Of a stretch of DNA of 64,000 bases, positions 13,377-24,047 are shown in pieces. Each line of letters begins with the position of its first letter. Positions within the stretch are counted from its first letter, which is position 1. This DNA comes from Litoditis marina (lineage: Eukaryota > Nematoda > Chromadorea > Rhabditida > Rhabditidae). Below the pieces are notes generated by a model. It ran no database searches, was not told the origin of the DNA, and worked only from the letters and a program-made list of their open reading frames with translations. The stretch lies in the NCBI GenBank assembly GCA_964036275.1, contig OZ038438.1:10115321-10179320 (forward strand), given 5' to 3'. A program made the position numbers and the translations under genes.

Positions 13377-14349
13377 TTTCTACAATTATACAAATGAGGC
13401 CAATGTTTATCAATGAATCTACACCGATCATTATAAATGACCAATGCGCAATAGGGTATTTAGTACGTATTATACAATAATGGTTGTGGGAAGACGCTGA
13501 GTAAGAAGCTTAATTTAACTAAAATGTAAAGAGAGTGAAGTTCGATTTGACATATATTATTAAAGTTGTTTACATGCATTATATTGACTTTCTAGAAATA
13601 CATATATTCATATCATCCCTAAAAAAATGTTACAAGACTTCGCATGTTAGCTAAACTGAATAGTTATCATTCGAAAAAAAACTGTTATTTTCAAAACGTC
13701 AGGTAACCATCACGAAAATAACGAGGTATATTGGGAATTTCAGCATCATAGAGAAAGTTCCTTATATTGGAAACGCATTTCGTAAAAGCAGATATAAAAT
13801 ACTCTGGTTATGTCTGTTAGGTTAGGTGAGTAAAGAAAGAAAAAAAGAAAAGTAAGAAAATGCAATATTTCCAAATTTCGGCAAATTTCAAATATAACCA
13901 CCAACGCACACCACTAATTACCCATCGCGTAGCGTAAATCTCAGGGAAGGACACCGTTGTGAGAACGATAGTGTAATAAATAAATAGCGAACGGTACGAC
14001 GAACGTAAGAAATAAAACGCAAACAAAAGATAAGAAGTGAATATTTTTATACATATATACATTTGGCAGACAATAACACAGAAAATCAACACCTAAAAGG
14101 TTCAGTAACAGCCGAAACATGACAATTAAGTTTGAAACAAAAAACAGTACCAAAGTGTGATGAAAGAAATATGGAAGAAGTGAATAATGACTGCGGTTAT
14201 CACAATAAATGCGGTTCGATTCGAACCATTCATTGGCAAGAATGGGACGATTTCGGAAAAAAAATTGTTCAGTACCAATCCAAGCTTGCAGGCTGGTTCG
14301 AAAATATTCAGAGAACTGCGGTGTGAAGAGATGTGACCGTCTAGAGGGA
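13377..14349. other. Spacer upstream of the LEM gene
   Basis: AT-rich sequence presumably holding the promoter of the LEM-domain gene. Open frames here are short and lack splice-site or homology support. I see no gene. Confidence 0.5.
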
Positions 14350-14640
14350 AATTTATTCCCGAACCGACTCTTCACGAACCAAAACCGAACCTATTCTTCC
14401 CGAACCAGTTGGTTCGGTAAAAAACCGATCCATTTGCGTAATCAAACGGTTAGACATGAACCAAACCAAACCCTAATAAACGTTATACACAGTCCGTCAA
14501 TTTCAACATTAATTACCCGAATTTGTTCGGTTCCACCTTGTTTGGCTTAAATTTGGTTCGGTCCTAGAACGAACCAACTGGTTCGGGAAGAATCGGTTCG
14601 GTTTTGGTTCGGGAAGAGTCGGTTCGAGAAGAAGTTCACC
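14350..14640. mobile_element. GGTTCGG inverted-repeat element, copy 1
   Basis: About 290 bp with long imperfect terminal inverted repeats. The left arm (14350-14419) has CCCGAACCGACTC and CGAACCAGTTGGTTCGG; the right arm (14571-14634) carries the exact inverse (CCGAACCAACTGGTTCGGG, GAGTCGGTTCG). There is no coding capacity. A diverged copy is at 17991-18161. MITE-like hairpin element. Confidence 0.75.
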
Positions 14641-14741
14641 TCTGAATGGCCTAGCATGGTTAGAGTTGTGAGTTGAAGTGCACCGAAACATCGGCCTCAT
14701 TTCCTGGATTTACTTTGAAATACAAAGTATATTATATCCCA

Positions 14742-14904
14742 TTACATACACTTTCTATCTCCAGGTGAATGTCGCAGAAAACATTGATTATTGTTAGAAG
14801 AAAAGAGTTTAAATATAATTGAACTTGTTTGGAGAAGACGTTTTTTGTTTGAAAAATTAAGCTCATCTTCCATGCAATTGAGAAGAATTTCTTCCACGAA
14901 GTAC
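14742..14904 (-). other. Possible extra terminal exon of the homeodomain gene
   Basis: A TTGCAG acceptor is followed by a 54-codon open frame (YFVEEILLNCMEDEL..., ending KCM-stop). The upstream exon has an in-frame TAA two bases before a good GTGAGT donor (near 15020). Joining through that donor would continue the upstream frame exactly here, but only past the TAA. It may be 3' UTR exon, a broken C-terminus, or chance. Confidence 0.25.
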
Positions 14905-15022
14905 CTGCAATCACCTCATTTCATTCAAAAAACAATAAAAAGTGGAGTACGCCGTGATAGCAGCATAATGCGATAACACCATTGTTCATAAAAAAATTTC
15001 AAACCATGCTTCTCACTCACCT

Positions 15023-17198
15023 TTAGTTAATTTGATAGATTATGTCCCGCACAGAAGGAACTGGAGCAACCCATTTGAGTTTTCGCGTTGCAGGGGGACT
15101 CGTGTTACTCCTGTTACCACAAGAAGCGCACTTCAATTGCACATCTCGTATTATCTGTGCTGAGTACTTCATGAAACACTCTCGAACACGCCTTGCACTA
15201 CAGCGTGCCAATACTGCTACCTGAAATTATGAATACGCATAACATGTGCTTACCCTAATTTACAAGTTGTCTAACCTTTAATAGATAAATGAAACCGCAC
15301 CCAAACAAAGAACAGTGTCACATATGCACTTACATGCTCTATCTGCGGTGAATATATATCCAACACTTCTGATGAAATGAGAAAATTCTGAAATGAAGTA
15401 ACTGATATTAGTTTATCTGACGTGTTCACAATAACTAATGGTGTACCTCAAGGTGGGCTCTCTCCCCACTGCTATTCAGTGCTTACACTCGCGAAGTACC
15501 CAGTTTACTTCTCAAACCGGGTTTAGTAAGTTACAAGGTTTTTGCAGATGATACCAAAATTCGCCAAAACTTCTCAGAAAATGAAAGTAGAGTACATTTG
15601 CAAGAGTCCATTGACACTATGTATTCTTGGTCAGGTTCAGTGGGAATTACCTTTCTCAGTGGAAAAATTCAAAGTGCTTCACATTGGTAGTAGGAACCCT
15701 AAGAATGTGTACACCGTAAATGGAACTATGATAGGTGGTTGTGAAACTGTACGTGACTTAGGTTTCACCATTACAAGTAGTATACCCTTTGCTGATCATT
15801 GCAATCAAATAGTAGCTGCTGCAAAGAGAAGAACATTTAATATGTTCAAGTGTTTGAGATTGAAAAATACCTTAACATGGATTAAGGTTTACAAAACATA
15901 TCCGTCCGCTTGTTGAAAGTGGTTGTACTGTCTTCAACTCCGAAAGAATGTATGTTAGAGCGATTGAATCGGTGCAGAATGGCCGATATCCCACGGGTTT
16001 TTACACAATCCAAATCAATTCCATGTCAGTTTGGGGTTTATTGTACAATCGTCCCCCCCCCCCTTGAGCCGAAATAGGTTGAAATCCGAGCCGTAGTACA
16101 ATCACCCCCCACCCCGAGGGGGGTGATTGTACAACATCCTTCTTTACTGTAGGTTTGGATTGAGTGGGGGGCGATTGTTAAACAGGTCCGGGGTTGTACT
16201 ATTACCCCCCATTTTGTATTGTGGGGGGTGATTGTTAAACGTCGACATTGTACAATTACCCCCCATTTACAATCACCCCCCATTTACAATCACCCCCCTC
16301 TCTATAGGGAATCGTATTGGGAGGGGGGTGATAGTACTACGGGGGGGGACTTAAGGTGAGGGGGGGGGGGCAATTGTACAATTTTCCCTCAGTTTGTCAG
16401 TATGAGCAATACGGAGGCAGTATGAATCTCAATTGAATGACTGAACCATCAATCAACTACTAAGAAACTGTGATACTTTGTACATCTTGATAACTTTAAC
16501 TGCTAAGTGTTTTGACTGTTAAGTGTTATAAGTCATATTCAGACATCCAAGTTAAGAAAGTGGCATTCGAATAAACATATAACGCATACAATAATACAAT
16601 CTTACCCTTATCTTTCTCTCTACGAAACTTCTTCGATTCTCGAACATCTTGTTTACGTCCTGCGGTGAAAGGTGAAAGGCAGAAGCCAGTGTCTCCTTTT
16701 CCGATGAGCTCAGTCTGCCATGCTCTGACTGTTCGTAGGCCAACTAAAATGTGAAGGTACGAAGATCATAACTCAGACCGCATATTTTTCGAATATACCA
16801 TAACAGAGATATCATATTTACGATAGATAATTTTCCGATGAGCTCAGTCTGCCATGCTCTGACTGTTCGTAGGCCAACTAAAATGTGAAGGTACGAAGAT
16901 CATAACTCAGACCGCATATTTTTCGAATATACCATAACAGAGATATCATATTTACGATACAACCCCCCCCCCCTCCCCTCAGTTACGTAGTAGAAATATA
17001 TTGAGTACATACTAGCAAGTGCGTACTAGCTACAACAGTTGGTAGTAGTTTTTGAGCAACAGAAAAATATGAAACCTGAATTGACTGCTTCAGATCACTA
17101 GAGCTGGTTCGTCTCCGCTTGGTGCGCACAGAAGACCCCTTCTCTTCGCTTTGAATAGAACTCCCATCATCGATAATCCTTTCCACCATCTCACACAT
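15023..17198 (-). CDS. Divergent protein with two homeodomain-like folds
   Basis: Probable nuclear DNA-binding regulator. Exons: 17198-17076, 16743-16606, 15387-15334, 15220-15023; every junction is phase 0; about 170 residues. An upstream in-frame stop makes the first ATG (17198) the likely start. Homeodomain 1 (residues about 27-87) has a basic arm (VRTKRRRTSSS) and recognition helix QDVNKMFENRRSF, keeping F49, N51 and R53 but with Met where nearly all homeodomains have Trp48. A second, weaker fold (about 88-130) contains VAVLARCSARRVRECFMKYS: helix 3 spacing is kept, but the Trp position is Cys, Asn51 is Lys and Arg53 is Ser. A CASC pair follows. The layout recalls the degenerate multi-homeodomain proteins of nematodes, but no orthologue is assigned. 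The 1.2-kb intron 2 holds a LINE fossil and a C-rich array. The stop is followed at once by GTGAGT. Confidence 0.62.
15425..15990 (+). pseudogene. Decayed non-LTR retrotransposon (LINE) reverse transcriptase
   Basis: Fragments of a reverse transcriptase in three frames: TNGVPQGG and SPLLFSAY (finger/palm region), then VFADDTKI with the catalytic YADD-type motif as FADD, then a frameshift to KVLHIGS..., VRDLGFTI and a final block resembling a LINE thumb region. At least three frameshifts and stops make it non-functional. It is inserted antisense within an intron of the homeodomain gene. The motifs suggest the CR1/Jockey group; the exact clade is uncertain. Confidence 0.8.
16047..16375. repeat. 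C/G-run array (GGGGGGTGATTGTACAA-type units)
   Basis: Runs of C6-C10 or G6-G10 alternate with TGATTGTA/TACAATCA in both orientations, for example several copies of TACAATCACCCCCCAT and GGGGGGTGATTGT. It is an irregular inverted and tandem array, probably an unstable satellite-like insertion. Homopolymer lengths may include assembly error. Confidence 0.7.
16697..16959. repeat. 134-bp tandem duplication spanning an intron-exon boundary
   Basis: Positions 16697-16825 and 16831-16959 are essentially identical (period 134). On the minus strand each copy holds a 3' splice site plus the first 47 bases of homeobox exon 2. Only the copy at 16743 continues into the full exon, so the other copy supplies a decoy acceptor and partial exon. 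Confidence 0.85.
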
Positions 17199-18996
17199 AT
17201 TCTTCCTTCTGATTCCTAGTTGCCCTTTCAATCGAATCAAGGCAACAGGCTAGACTGCCCAAGTCCTTAATGCTAGCGTTTATTATTCAACCAACGCATA
17301 CGAAGAAAGGCGGATGAGTGAATTAACTTTCAAGCGAGCGAAATTTTGACTCTATAATTTTGGCTCTTTTCTTGAAATTGGATTTCAAACGTGAATGTTT
17401 GCCGCCGTGCATGTCGCCCCATTTTTAAGGCAACGCTCAGTGACTACCGTACACCATGCGCTATGAATTATTGAACAACACAAAGTTCTGCATGCAACGT
17501 GGATAAGGGTGTACGTACACTATGTTATAGCGAGCAAATCGAAGCTAATATCAGACGAATCAGATAAGGAATGCTATAGCATATCGAATCTAGGATACCC
17601 GAGACTGTGCTAGTTATTTAGTGGAACTGGTTAATCTTCAAAGAACACTATATCTCTTCTTGAAGTTAATGGAAAATGACCCAAGCCTCGTGTTGGAGGA
17701 AAGGAAATTAGATCTCTATCCAAAGATACTAGGTCTCTTGCCGAGAATATTTTCAAGTGAACAGCATATTCCCAAACTGTTTTGATCTTTGAGAAAATGA
17801 CCTATGCAGTCCTCCACACGGCAAATTCTTTTTAACCCGGTATTCGTAAAGCCTACCAGGTAACCATTAACCGTGTTACCTGGAAATCATTTTGCTAACT
17901 ACTTGGCCACACCGAATTCCTCCCAAATGACATAATAAGGGTTAAAAAAGGGGTTTGGGCCGGTCTCCACTGAATTTACGACAGTTGAATTTCTTCCCGA
18001 ACCGACTCGCTCTTCTCGAACCAAAATCGACGTAACCTTTATTAGCGTTTGGTTCGGTTTCGTGTCGATTTGAGTACACAAGTGCTTCGGTTTCTTACCG
18101 AACCAACTGGTTCGGGAGAAATAGGTTGCGTTTTGGTTCGTAAAAATCGATTCGGGAAGAAATTGGCCTTGACGAAATCCTTCAAAAAGACATCTCCCAG
18201 ATATTGTCGGGAGCTACTTGCCTATTTTGCCTGGAGCTCTTCCCTTTCCGAGGGAGACCTTTTACAGACCATTCTACTGTCAAAGAAATGCTTTTCGACT
18301 TTCCTGTTTCCCCAAACAGGTTCAAACAAGCCAAGCTGGTCGATCGGCAACATTACAAGGTTACCTAGTCAATTTGCAGTTCTTTTTCTATCTGTCATGT
18401 TTTCCGATAATTCCGTTTGCACGAAATTGAAAGTTTTGGCCCAAATTTTCATTTGGATTTTTCTTCGAAGATTCGCCTTTTTCTGTTAAAGCGTTGATGT
18501 CATCATCGGCAAAAGTAAACTTGTACAAATCGAACTTTGACAAAGTTATCAAAAACCTCTCAAATTCTGGTTTTTGGTTCTGTCCCCATATGGAATTTAT
18601 AATCAAAAAATAATCGTACAAATCTGAGTTTCTTATAGGAGAACAATCCTCAGAATGCATAACTAATACACCGAAGCACGTAGGAATAAAAAGGGTTATG
18701 TGGACTTCAATTCCGTCACTCGAATGTTTTACATTTGATGTAGTAATGCATACGGTATTCTAGGTTGTGCAACATATAGATAAAGAGTTTGATATCCGTC
18801 ACTACGACTGGTTTCAGAGAACAGGCCAGGTACTATGTCAACATCGACGAGTGTTCAGCTACTGGGAGTTACAGACTCTACCTCTGATCCAACGGTGAAC
18901 CACTTTCTATCAAAAAACACACGCATATGGGATGAGCGCATCAGAAATGTAGTTTGAGCATGATACATGCCACGATTTGCGAATGTCAATCGAATG
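17199..18996. other. Region between the homeodomain gene and the START gene
   Basis: Contains the second GGTTCGG inverted-repeat copy (17991-18161) and a GTTAACC-like palindrome near 17855-17882 (CCAGGTAACC ... GTTACCTGG). Long open frames between 18180 and 18660 on both strands lack splice or family support. The missing 5' exons of the START gene and the shared promoter may lie here, but I could not place them. Confidence 0.45.
17991..18161. mobile_element. GGTTCGG inverted-repeat element, copy 2
   Basis: Diverged and shorter relative of the element at 14350-14640: CTTCCCGAACCGACTCG on the left, CCGAACCAACTGGTTCGGG and GATTCGGGAAGAA on the right, with similar internal GGTTCGGTTT. Confidence 0.65.
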
Positions 18997-19341
18997 CAAC
19001 GGGATCAAACTACAAACACTTCGGGATTGCACAAGGTACACCGTGTGGGCTTGCTCTAAAAAGTGCTAACTCCATACATCTTGTGTTTTGTTTTCTTGCT
19101 TTTTCGGTGACGATTGCTGACATCTCTGTTATCATTCACTTTAGTTGGGAAGTGGTGCGTATAATTATTTGTTTCTTGCTGTCCGCATACATTCGAGATA
19201 TATGTCTCTTTCGTTTTATATTTCTAGTCGGTATGTAATGTAGACTATAACTCATACATCTCGATATAAGGTTGACTATTTTCAAAACAAGCTGATTTGT
19301 TCGATCACGCTGTGTTTGTAGTTTGTAGTCTTATCCCGTTG
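18997..19341. mobile_element. Element with CAACGGGAT inverted ends (ACTACAAACAC family)
   Basis: The left end begins CAACGGGATCAAACTACAAA. The right end is its inverse (TTTGTAGTTTGTAGTCTTAT then CCCGTTG). The 345 bp between lacks a supported gene. Single-ended relatives occur at 40921, 47205 (reverse), 50961 and 57866, sharing roughly GATCAAACTACAAACAC, a GGGATAGGG-like block and AGGCTTGCTC. Confidence 0.6.
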
Positions 19342-19477
19342 TTTTCTTTCGAAATTCGTTGATTACTATTTGTGTGTCGAGTTAGAACTACAACTCTGAT
19401 ATGCCCATCACATCTATCAAAAACGCTCCCGGATTTAGATCAGTTTCATAGCAGTTTGAAACCAATGAATATTTCAG

Positions 19478-21651
19478 TATGGAGTTGCACTTCGAGCGAC
19501 CGCCTCAGCATTCATGGAGGCTTTGAATGTATTCGAAGATGCAGGCAAAATGGACAGAAAAGACTGGAAGCTCAAAACAGAAATAAAAGGAGACAAGTGT
19601 TATAACAAACACTTCTCCATTGGGAAAGTATACACTTTGAAGGTATGTCGGGCAATTGCCATAACTCGTACACGAAAGGAGTTTCGTTTGTAATGCTTAC
19701 TACCATATAAAGCCTATTCCACAGACGCACTGGTTTCTCAATGGTGAAACCAAGTAGCCAAGTTCTGATTAGGTAGAACTACTCTTCTAGGGGTTACTTC
19801 TGAACCGGTATCAACAACGGACGTTCTGTTCTGTTCATGCTCCACTGGAATGAAACATTTTCAACATATTTTTTACAGAAAGAGTATCCACTGACACCCC
19901 AGGTTCTATTCCAGCAGCATTGGGATGAGGTAACCATGAGTAAACACATTTTACGGAAAACTATTTATTTATAACAATACTTATTGTCTTGTAGAATACA
20001 ACTGTTCATGAGCTTCGCTGTACACAGCTCAACTTCTTATTGTAGAAGGTATATATTGCTAGTCAATTGCACAGTCACCTGAAAGAAACACAGAACTCAG
20101 AAACGTGCAATGACAAAGAGCACGATGCCTCTCATTAGAATGCTAACTTTACGTGACTATTCAATTTACTTCTAGTATATTTCTCATTCTTTGCAATTGA
20201 GAGACCAAACAATTTAGATTGAAAAGACTCCCGAGTGGAACCCAAACGTACAATCTGTGAAGAGAGAGTGCGTTATATCTGAACAAGCGGATATACTACA
20301 CGTAAGTGGGAGTGTACATAATACAAAGTATCTGTGAAACAAGGGGGGGGGAATAAATACAATGGTAGGATTTAGAATTCGGCCAGCAATAACGAACTGT
20401 ATGTTGCGCACAGTACAGAGCGGTCAGGGCAGCGAACCTTTTCCCTGATGGTAAAGTCGCGCAACGTGAGCAGGAACCTCTGATTATCCCTATGAGTGTG
20501 TGGACCGCTATTAGTGCTCAAACTTTTCACAATTATCGACATAGTATCCGTCACTACAGCCTAGTTGACCTGCAGCAAAATAAGATCTCAGGTTAAAATT
20601 ACAAGCCTAAAACCAGGTGTCTACAAGACTAAAGTAGATGTCGACAAGCCTTAAATAGTCCTAATTTGGTTCATTTCTTGCAATTTGGTTTTCCCTATTT
20701 TACGTTGAATGTATTTTTCATCCTTGCCGATCATATTAAGCTCGGTGCTGTTCCAGTATGCCACCTCAGATGTGGTCGTCGTCAAGGGACGAGACTTCGT
20801 TGTCTGTCGCATGTGGAGGAGGCATGGAGATCACATCATAGTCGCAGCCAGCTCCTTCCAAAACAACGTTCCCGTTGTGCCAAAGAAGAAACGGTCAGTT
20901 TTCGGAACAGGAATCCGACACTAGACGACGGACAACACACATTATTAAGTTGCTGGATTGGATATAGTCAGTATAGTATTTATACATAGTTCAATGCAAA
21001 ATCACCCACAATCGAACTACAGATAGAGCAGCAGGTGATACAATGACTGTATTCCTGAACTTTCTAAAACGACCGCTATAGTGTTGTCTCCGACCATAAC
21101 AATTAGGTTTAAGTGCTGTCTCGACGTGAAACTGAACTATGTATCTCTCTTGATTCTTTCCCGCCGCACGGGCAGAAGTTGACAGTTGGTGAAAGGTTCG
21201 TTGGAAAATAGCTGCAATTGAAGTGAGATACAGACAATTCATGTTGACGATCACGAATGCATTGAGCGTATTGCAGTGGCTGGGTCAATCTGTGCGCTGG
21301 CAGATTCGAGGGCCACCCGACTGACGCTAACAGAACTATTGTCACCTACCTGGTATCAGTCGACTTCAGAGACAAGCTGTTACCCAAAACAGTTAGTTCA
21401 AAGTGTATCATGCCCGTCACACATTTGTAATAGGCAAACACACTAAAACAAGTTATGAACAAGGCAATACAAAATCATTCATTTGCAATAAAATTTAGAA
21501 AAGTGACAAAGTGACAAGAACATTGATAAGTGTGTGGTTAAAAACAAAACTTCAGGTGGTGAGTTCGGGAATAGCAGAGATGACCATAAAAGATGCTCGC
21601 TATGCACTGAAGAAAGTGGAAGAAGAATTGGCAAAGGAGAAAAAACAATAG
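19478..21651 (+). CDS. START-domain lipid-transfer protein (5' end unplaced)
   Basis: START domains bind sterols or other lipids in a hydrophobic groove and move them between membranes. Exons: 19478-19642, 19879-19929, 20218-20301, 20757-20893, 21277-21391, 21556-21651; phases agree and give about 215 residues. Visible START features: the N-terminal helix and W (DRKDWKLKT), PEWNPNVQSVK, the SDVVVVKGRDFV strand, TIVTYLVSVDFRDKLLPK, and the C-terminal lid helix (AEMTIKDARYALKKVEEEL). The motifs most resemble the STARD3/STARD1 group. No MENTAL transmembrane region was found upstream, so either N-terminal exons are missed or this is a START-only protein. An alternative acceptor for exon 5 is 21304, in the same frame. 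The stop is 281 bp from the stop of the convergent MADF gene. Confidence 0.78.
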
Positions 21652-21932
21652 AAGATTGGATAGTAGAAAATGTAACCCGCATCAAAAGAGGATATTACAT
21701 TTTGAGACATAACGACTATGAATCATATCCATTTACGATACCTATTCCTAAATACAACCTGAACTGGAAATGAAAAACAGATAAATATTTCAGACAGCTT
21801 ATATCTAAATGAACACAAGTCAAAGATTGCGAAAATACAGAAAAGTACTGATTCACCCGAATAATGATATCCGTTATTTCGAACGAGTAATGATATTCTC
21901 AACAAATTTGTAGCCAGAACTGGTTGTGAGCA

Positions 21933-24047
21933 TCATCGCATCTGTCCCAAGAGCATGTCCATTTGGGTCTCATGAATTAGATCCCTGATAGATTTTTGCA
22001 GCTTCAGGTACTGGATCCTATCCTTGAATCCGATTTCCCGCATAGGATAAACGAGCGAACGACCTAATACAAAAATAAATAAACTGTTTTGCTGCAATGC
22101 ACGAAACACTATACTGAGTATATCTGACTCTTCTAGCCCGTCAACTGTCATTTGGTGTTTTACTAGACTACTTGACGACCGCTTTATTATAGAAATTACT
22201 CACAGAATCCCATGTATTCATCCTCTTCCTCTGTAACTTCTTCCTCTCGAATTCGTTTTCCAAGAGGCATTCCTCCATTACTTTGCTGGAACAACGCGAT
22301 ATAAACGCCGCAGTTCCTATTGAGTTTATCGAATGCAAGCATAGTTATTAAGCGCGAGCTACATCTATATCTTCATGTACGTATGTTTTCTATCTAAATA
22401 CGGCCACAGCTCGAAATTGAATCCATTCATGAACAGAATTCAGACGAAAAAATACTGGACGTAAACTGAGATATAATATGAGATTTGAATATATCTACAA
22501 GGCTATTCCATTTCAATGACAGCATAACGAAACATATGCACTTCCACATACCATGGGCATGCTGCACTCCTCATCATCGTAGCGACGTTTGATCGGTCTG
22601 AACAGGTTCTCCAAAAAAGTGAGCGAAGAGTAAAACTTCCATTTGGGTGCAATGATAGCCCCATCTGTATTGCACGTTAACTGAAAGAGAAACAAACCGT
22701 CAATACTGCCATTCACACACCATGAAAGGAAACGACCACCCAGCGTACTTGGATAAAGGCGACTACGGATGCATATGAACGTTTGTTGCCATAAAAAGAT
22801 TGCGCACAATAACTTGTATATCATTCACTAAACACGTGGTAATAAAATTGCATAAAGGACGCAAAAATTGATCACCTTCTTCCTCGTCTTGATATATGTA
22901 TCCTTGAGATTTTTCCATTGCTTTTCCACTTCGTCCGCTGCAAACAATGAAGTTATCAATTGGTCGAATCACAATAAAACCATTATGAATCTCAACTTTT
23001 TTTGCTGTCAAATCTGCTAGAGGAACTCATGGCAACTTTAAAGATTCGCTGGTATATGCATTGTTTCTATATTAAAAACCTACGCATGAGAGGTGGCTCC
23101 ACACGATGCTGCTGATTGATTTCCCGGGTAACATCACTGAACAGTTCTTTGCGGGAGGAGCCGGCAGTTTTCTCTCTACAATTTCATTTCGTTATCTCAT
23201 AAAGATAGTTTATGAAGGCAGTTTCTGAAACTGTTACAGTTGCACAACCATAGTTACCACCGTCTTCGGTGCGATCTACACATGCGAGTTGAGGGCAAGA
23301 CGGGTGGCGGCTGGCACTTGCATCACGTTCTTCTATTCTACGGAAGTTGTCAAGAAATATCTGCATTTTGAGAAATGTGCAATCCTAATCAGAATTGGAG
23401 GGATAATCGCTCGCTGAACTCGAGTAGTGCTCTTCTATAGTACTTTTGTTATTGGCTTCAAAACGGTTGTGTGCACGGACAGATAATCCGACCATTTGAT
23501 AAGCGAAACAGGGTAACCATTTTCTTCGATTTTCAAAAATTGTTCACACCCACATACAAGTACAATAGATAGAGATAAATACGGCAAAACAAATAGCTGG
23601 GGAAAAGGTACCTCTGACTGTCCCAGATGCCTGGCTTCTGTGAAATAGCAGTAATGATGCTGAACCGTATGTCGTCAGTTATTGGGCAATGGTGATTCTG
23701 CAACACGATAGCGAATAAGAGAGAGGGAATATCACCCAATACTGTTGTTTAGAACATCGTTTTTTGTGGACTACACCTTTACACCAAAATGCAATCAAAT
23801 CCGAAATCACTACAACAGGAAAACAGGCAGACTCACCGGAATTACTTGCTGTTGAACAACCAACTGAGTATGACCCCAATCAGATTGATGATGCATGCTG
23901 TGCAAGCTCTTATTGTCCAAATTCTGAAAAAAGAGCGTACTAAAAATCTAATGTAAAGTTCGGTACAAGTTTTGTAGGAAACTTCGGAAAACATACCTCT
24001 CCATGCAATAATTGGGTTAAAAATAAAGAACGAACCTCCATCATCAT
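21933..24047 (-). CDS. MADF-domain transcriptional regulator
   Basis: MADF proteins are Myb-like DNA- or chromatin-binding regulators. Exons: 24047-24036 (start, MMME), 23923-23837, 23697-23612, 23175-23084, 22937-22876, 22680-22552, 22285-22204, 22063-21933; phases agree; 226 residues. The MADF domain covers about residues 40-150: DIRFSIITAISQKPGIWDSQ, KELFSDVTREIN, DEVEKQWKNLKDTYIKTRKK, WKFYSSLTFLENL. Next come a basic patch (PIKRR), an acidic stretch (REEEVTEEEDEYM) and a C-terminal helix (DRIQYLKLQKSIRDLI) placed like, though not clearly homologous to, a BESS motif. A frame at 23366-23184 between two exons breaks phase and was left out. The 12-bp first coding exon follows a GC-rich stretch (24060-24150) that may be 5' UTR or promoter. 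Confidence 0.85.

Noticed and set aside
17669..17785. Short plus-strand frame MENDPSLVLEERK... as a START first exon
   Set aside because: No donor in a phase compatible with the exon at 19478.
18049..18660. Overlapping open frames on both strands near the START gene
   Set aside because: Frames are interrupted, partly overlap a GGTTCGG element and show no recognisable domain.
23184..23366. Open frame IFLDNFRRIEERDA between MADF exons
   Set aside because: Including it breaks the MADF domain; skipping it joins the flanking exons in phase and restores the family order.
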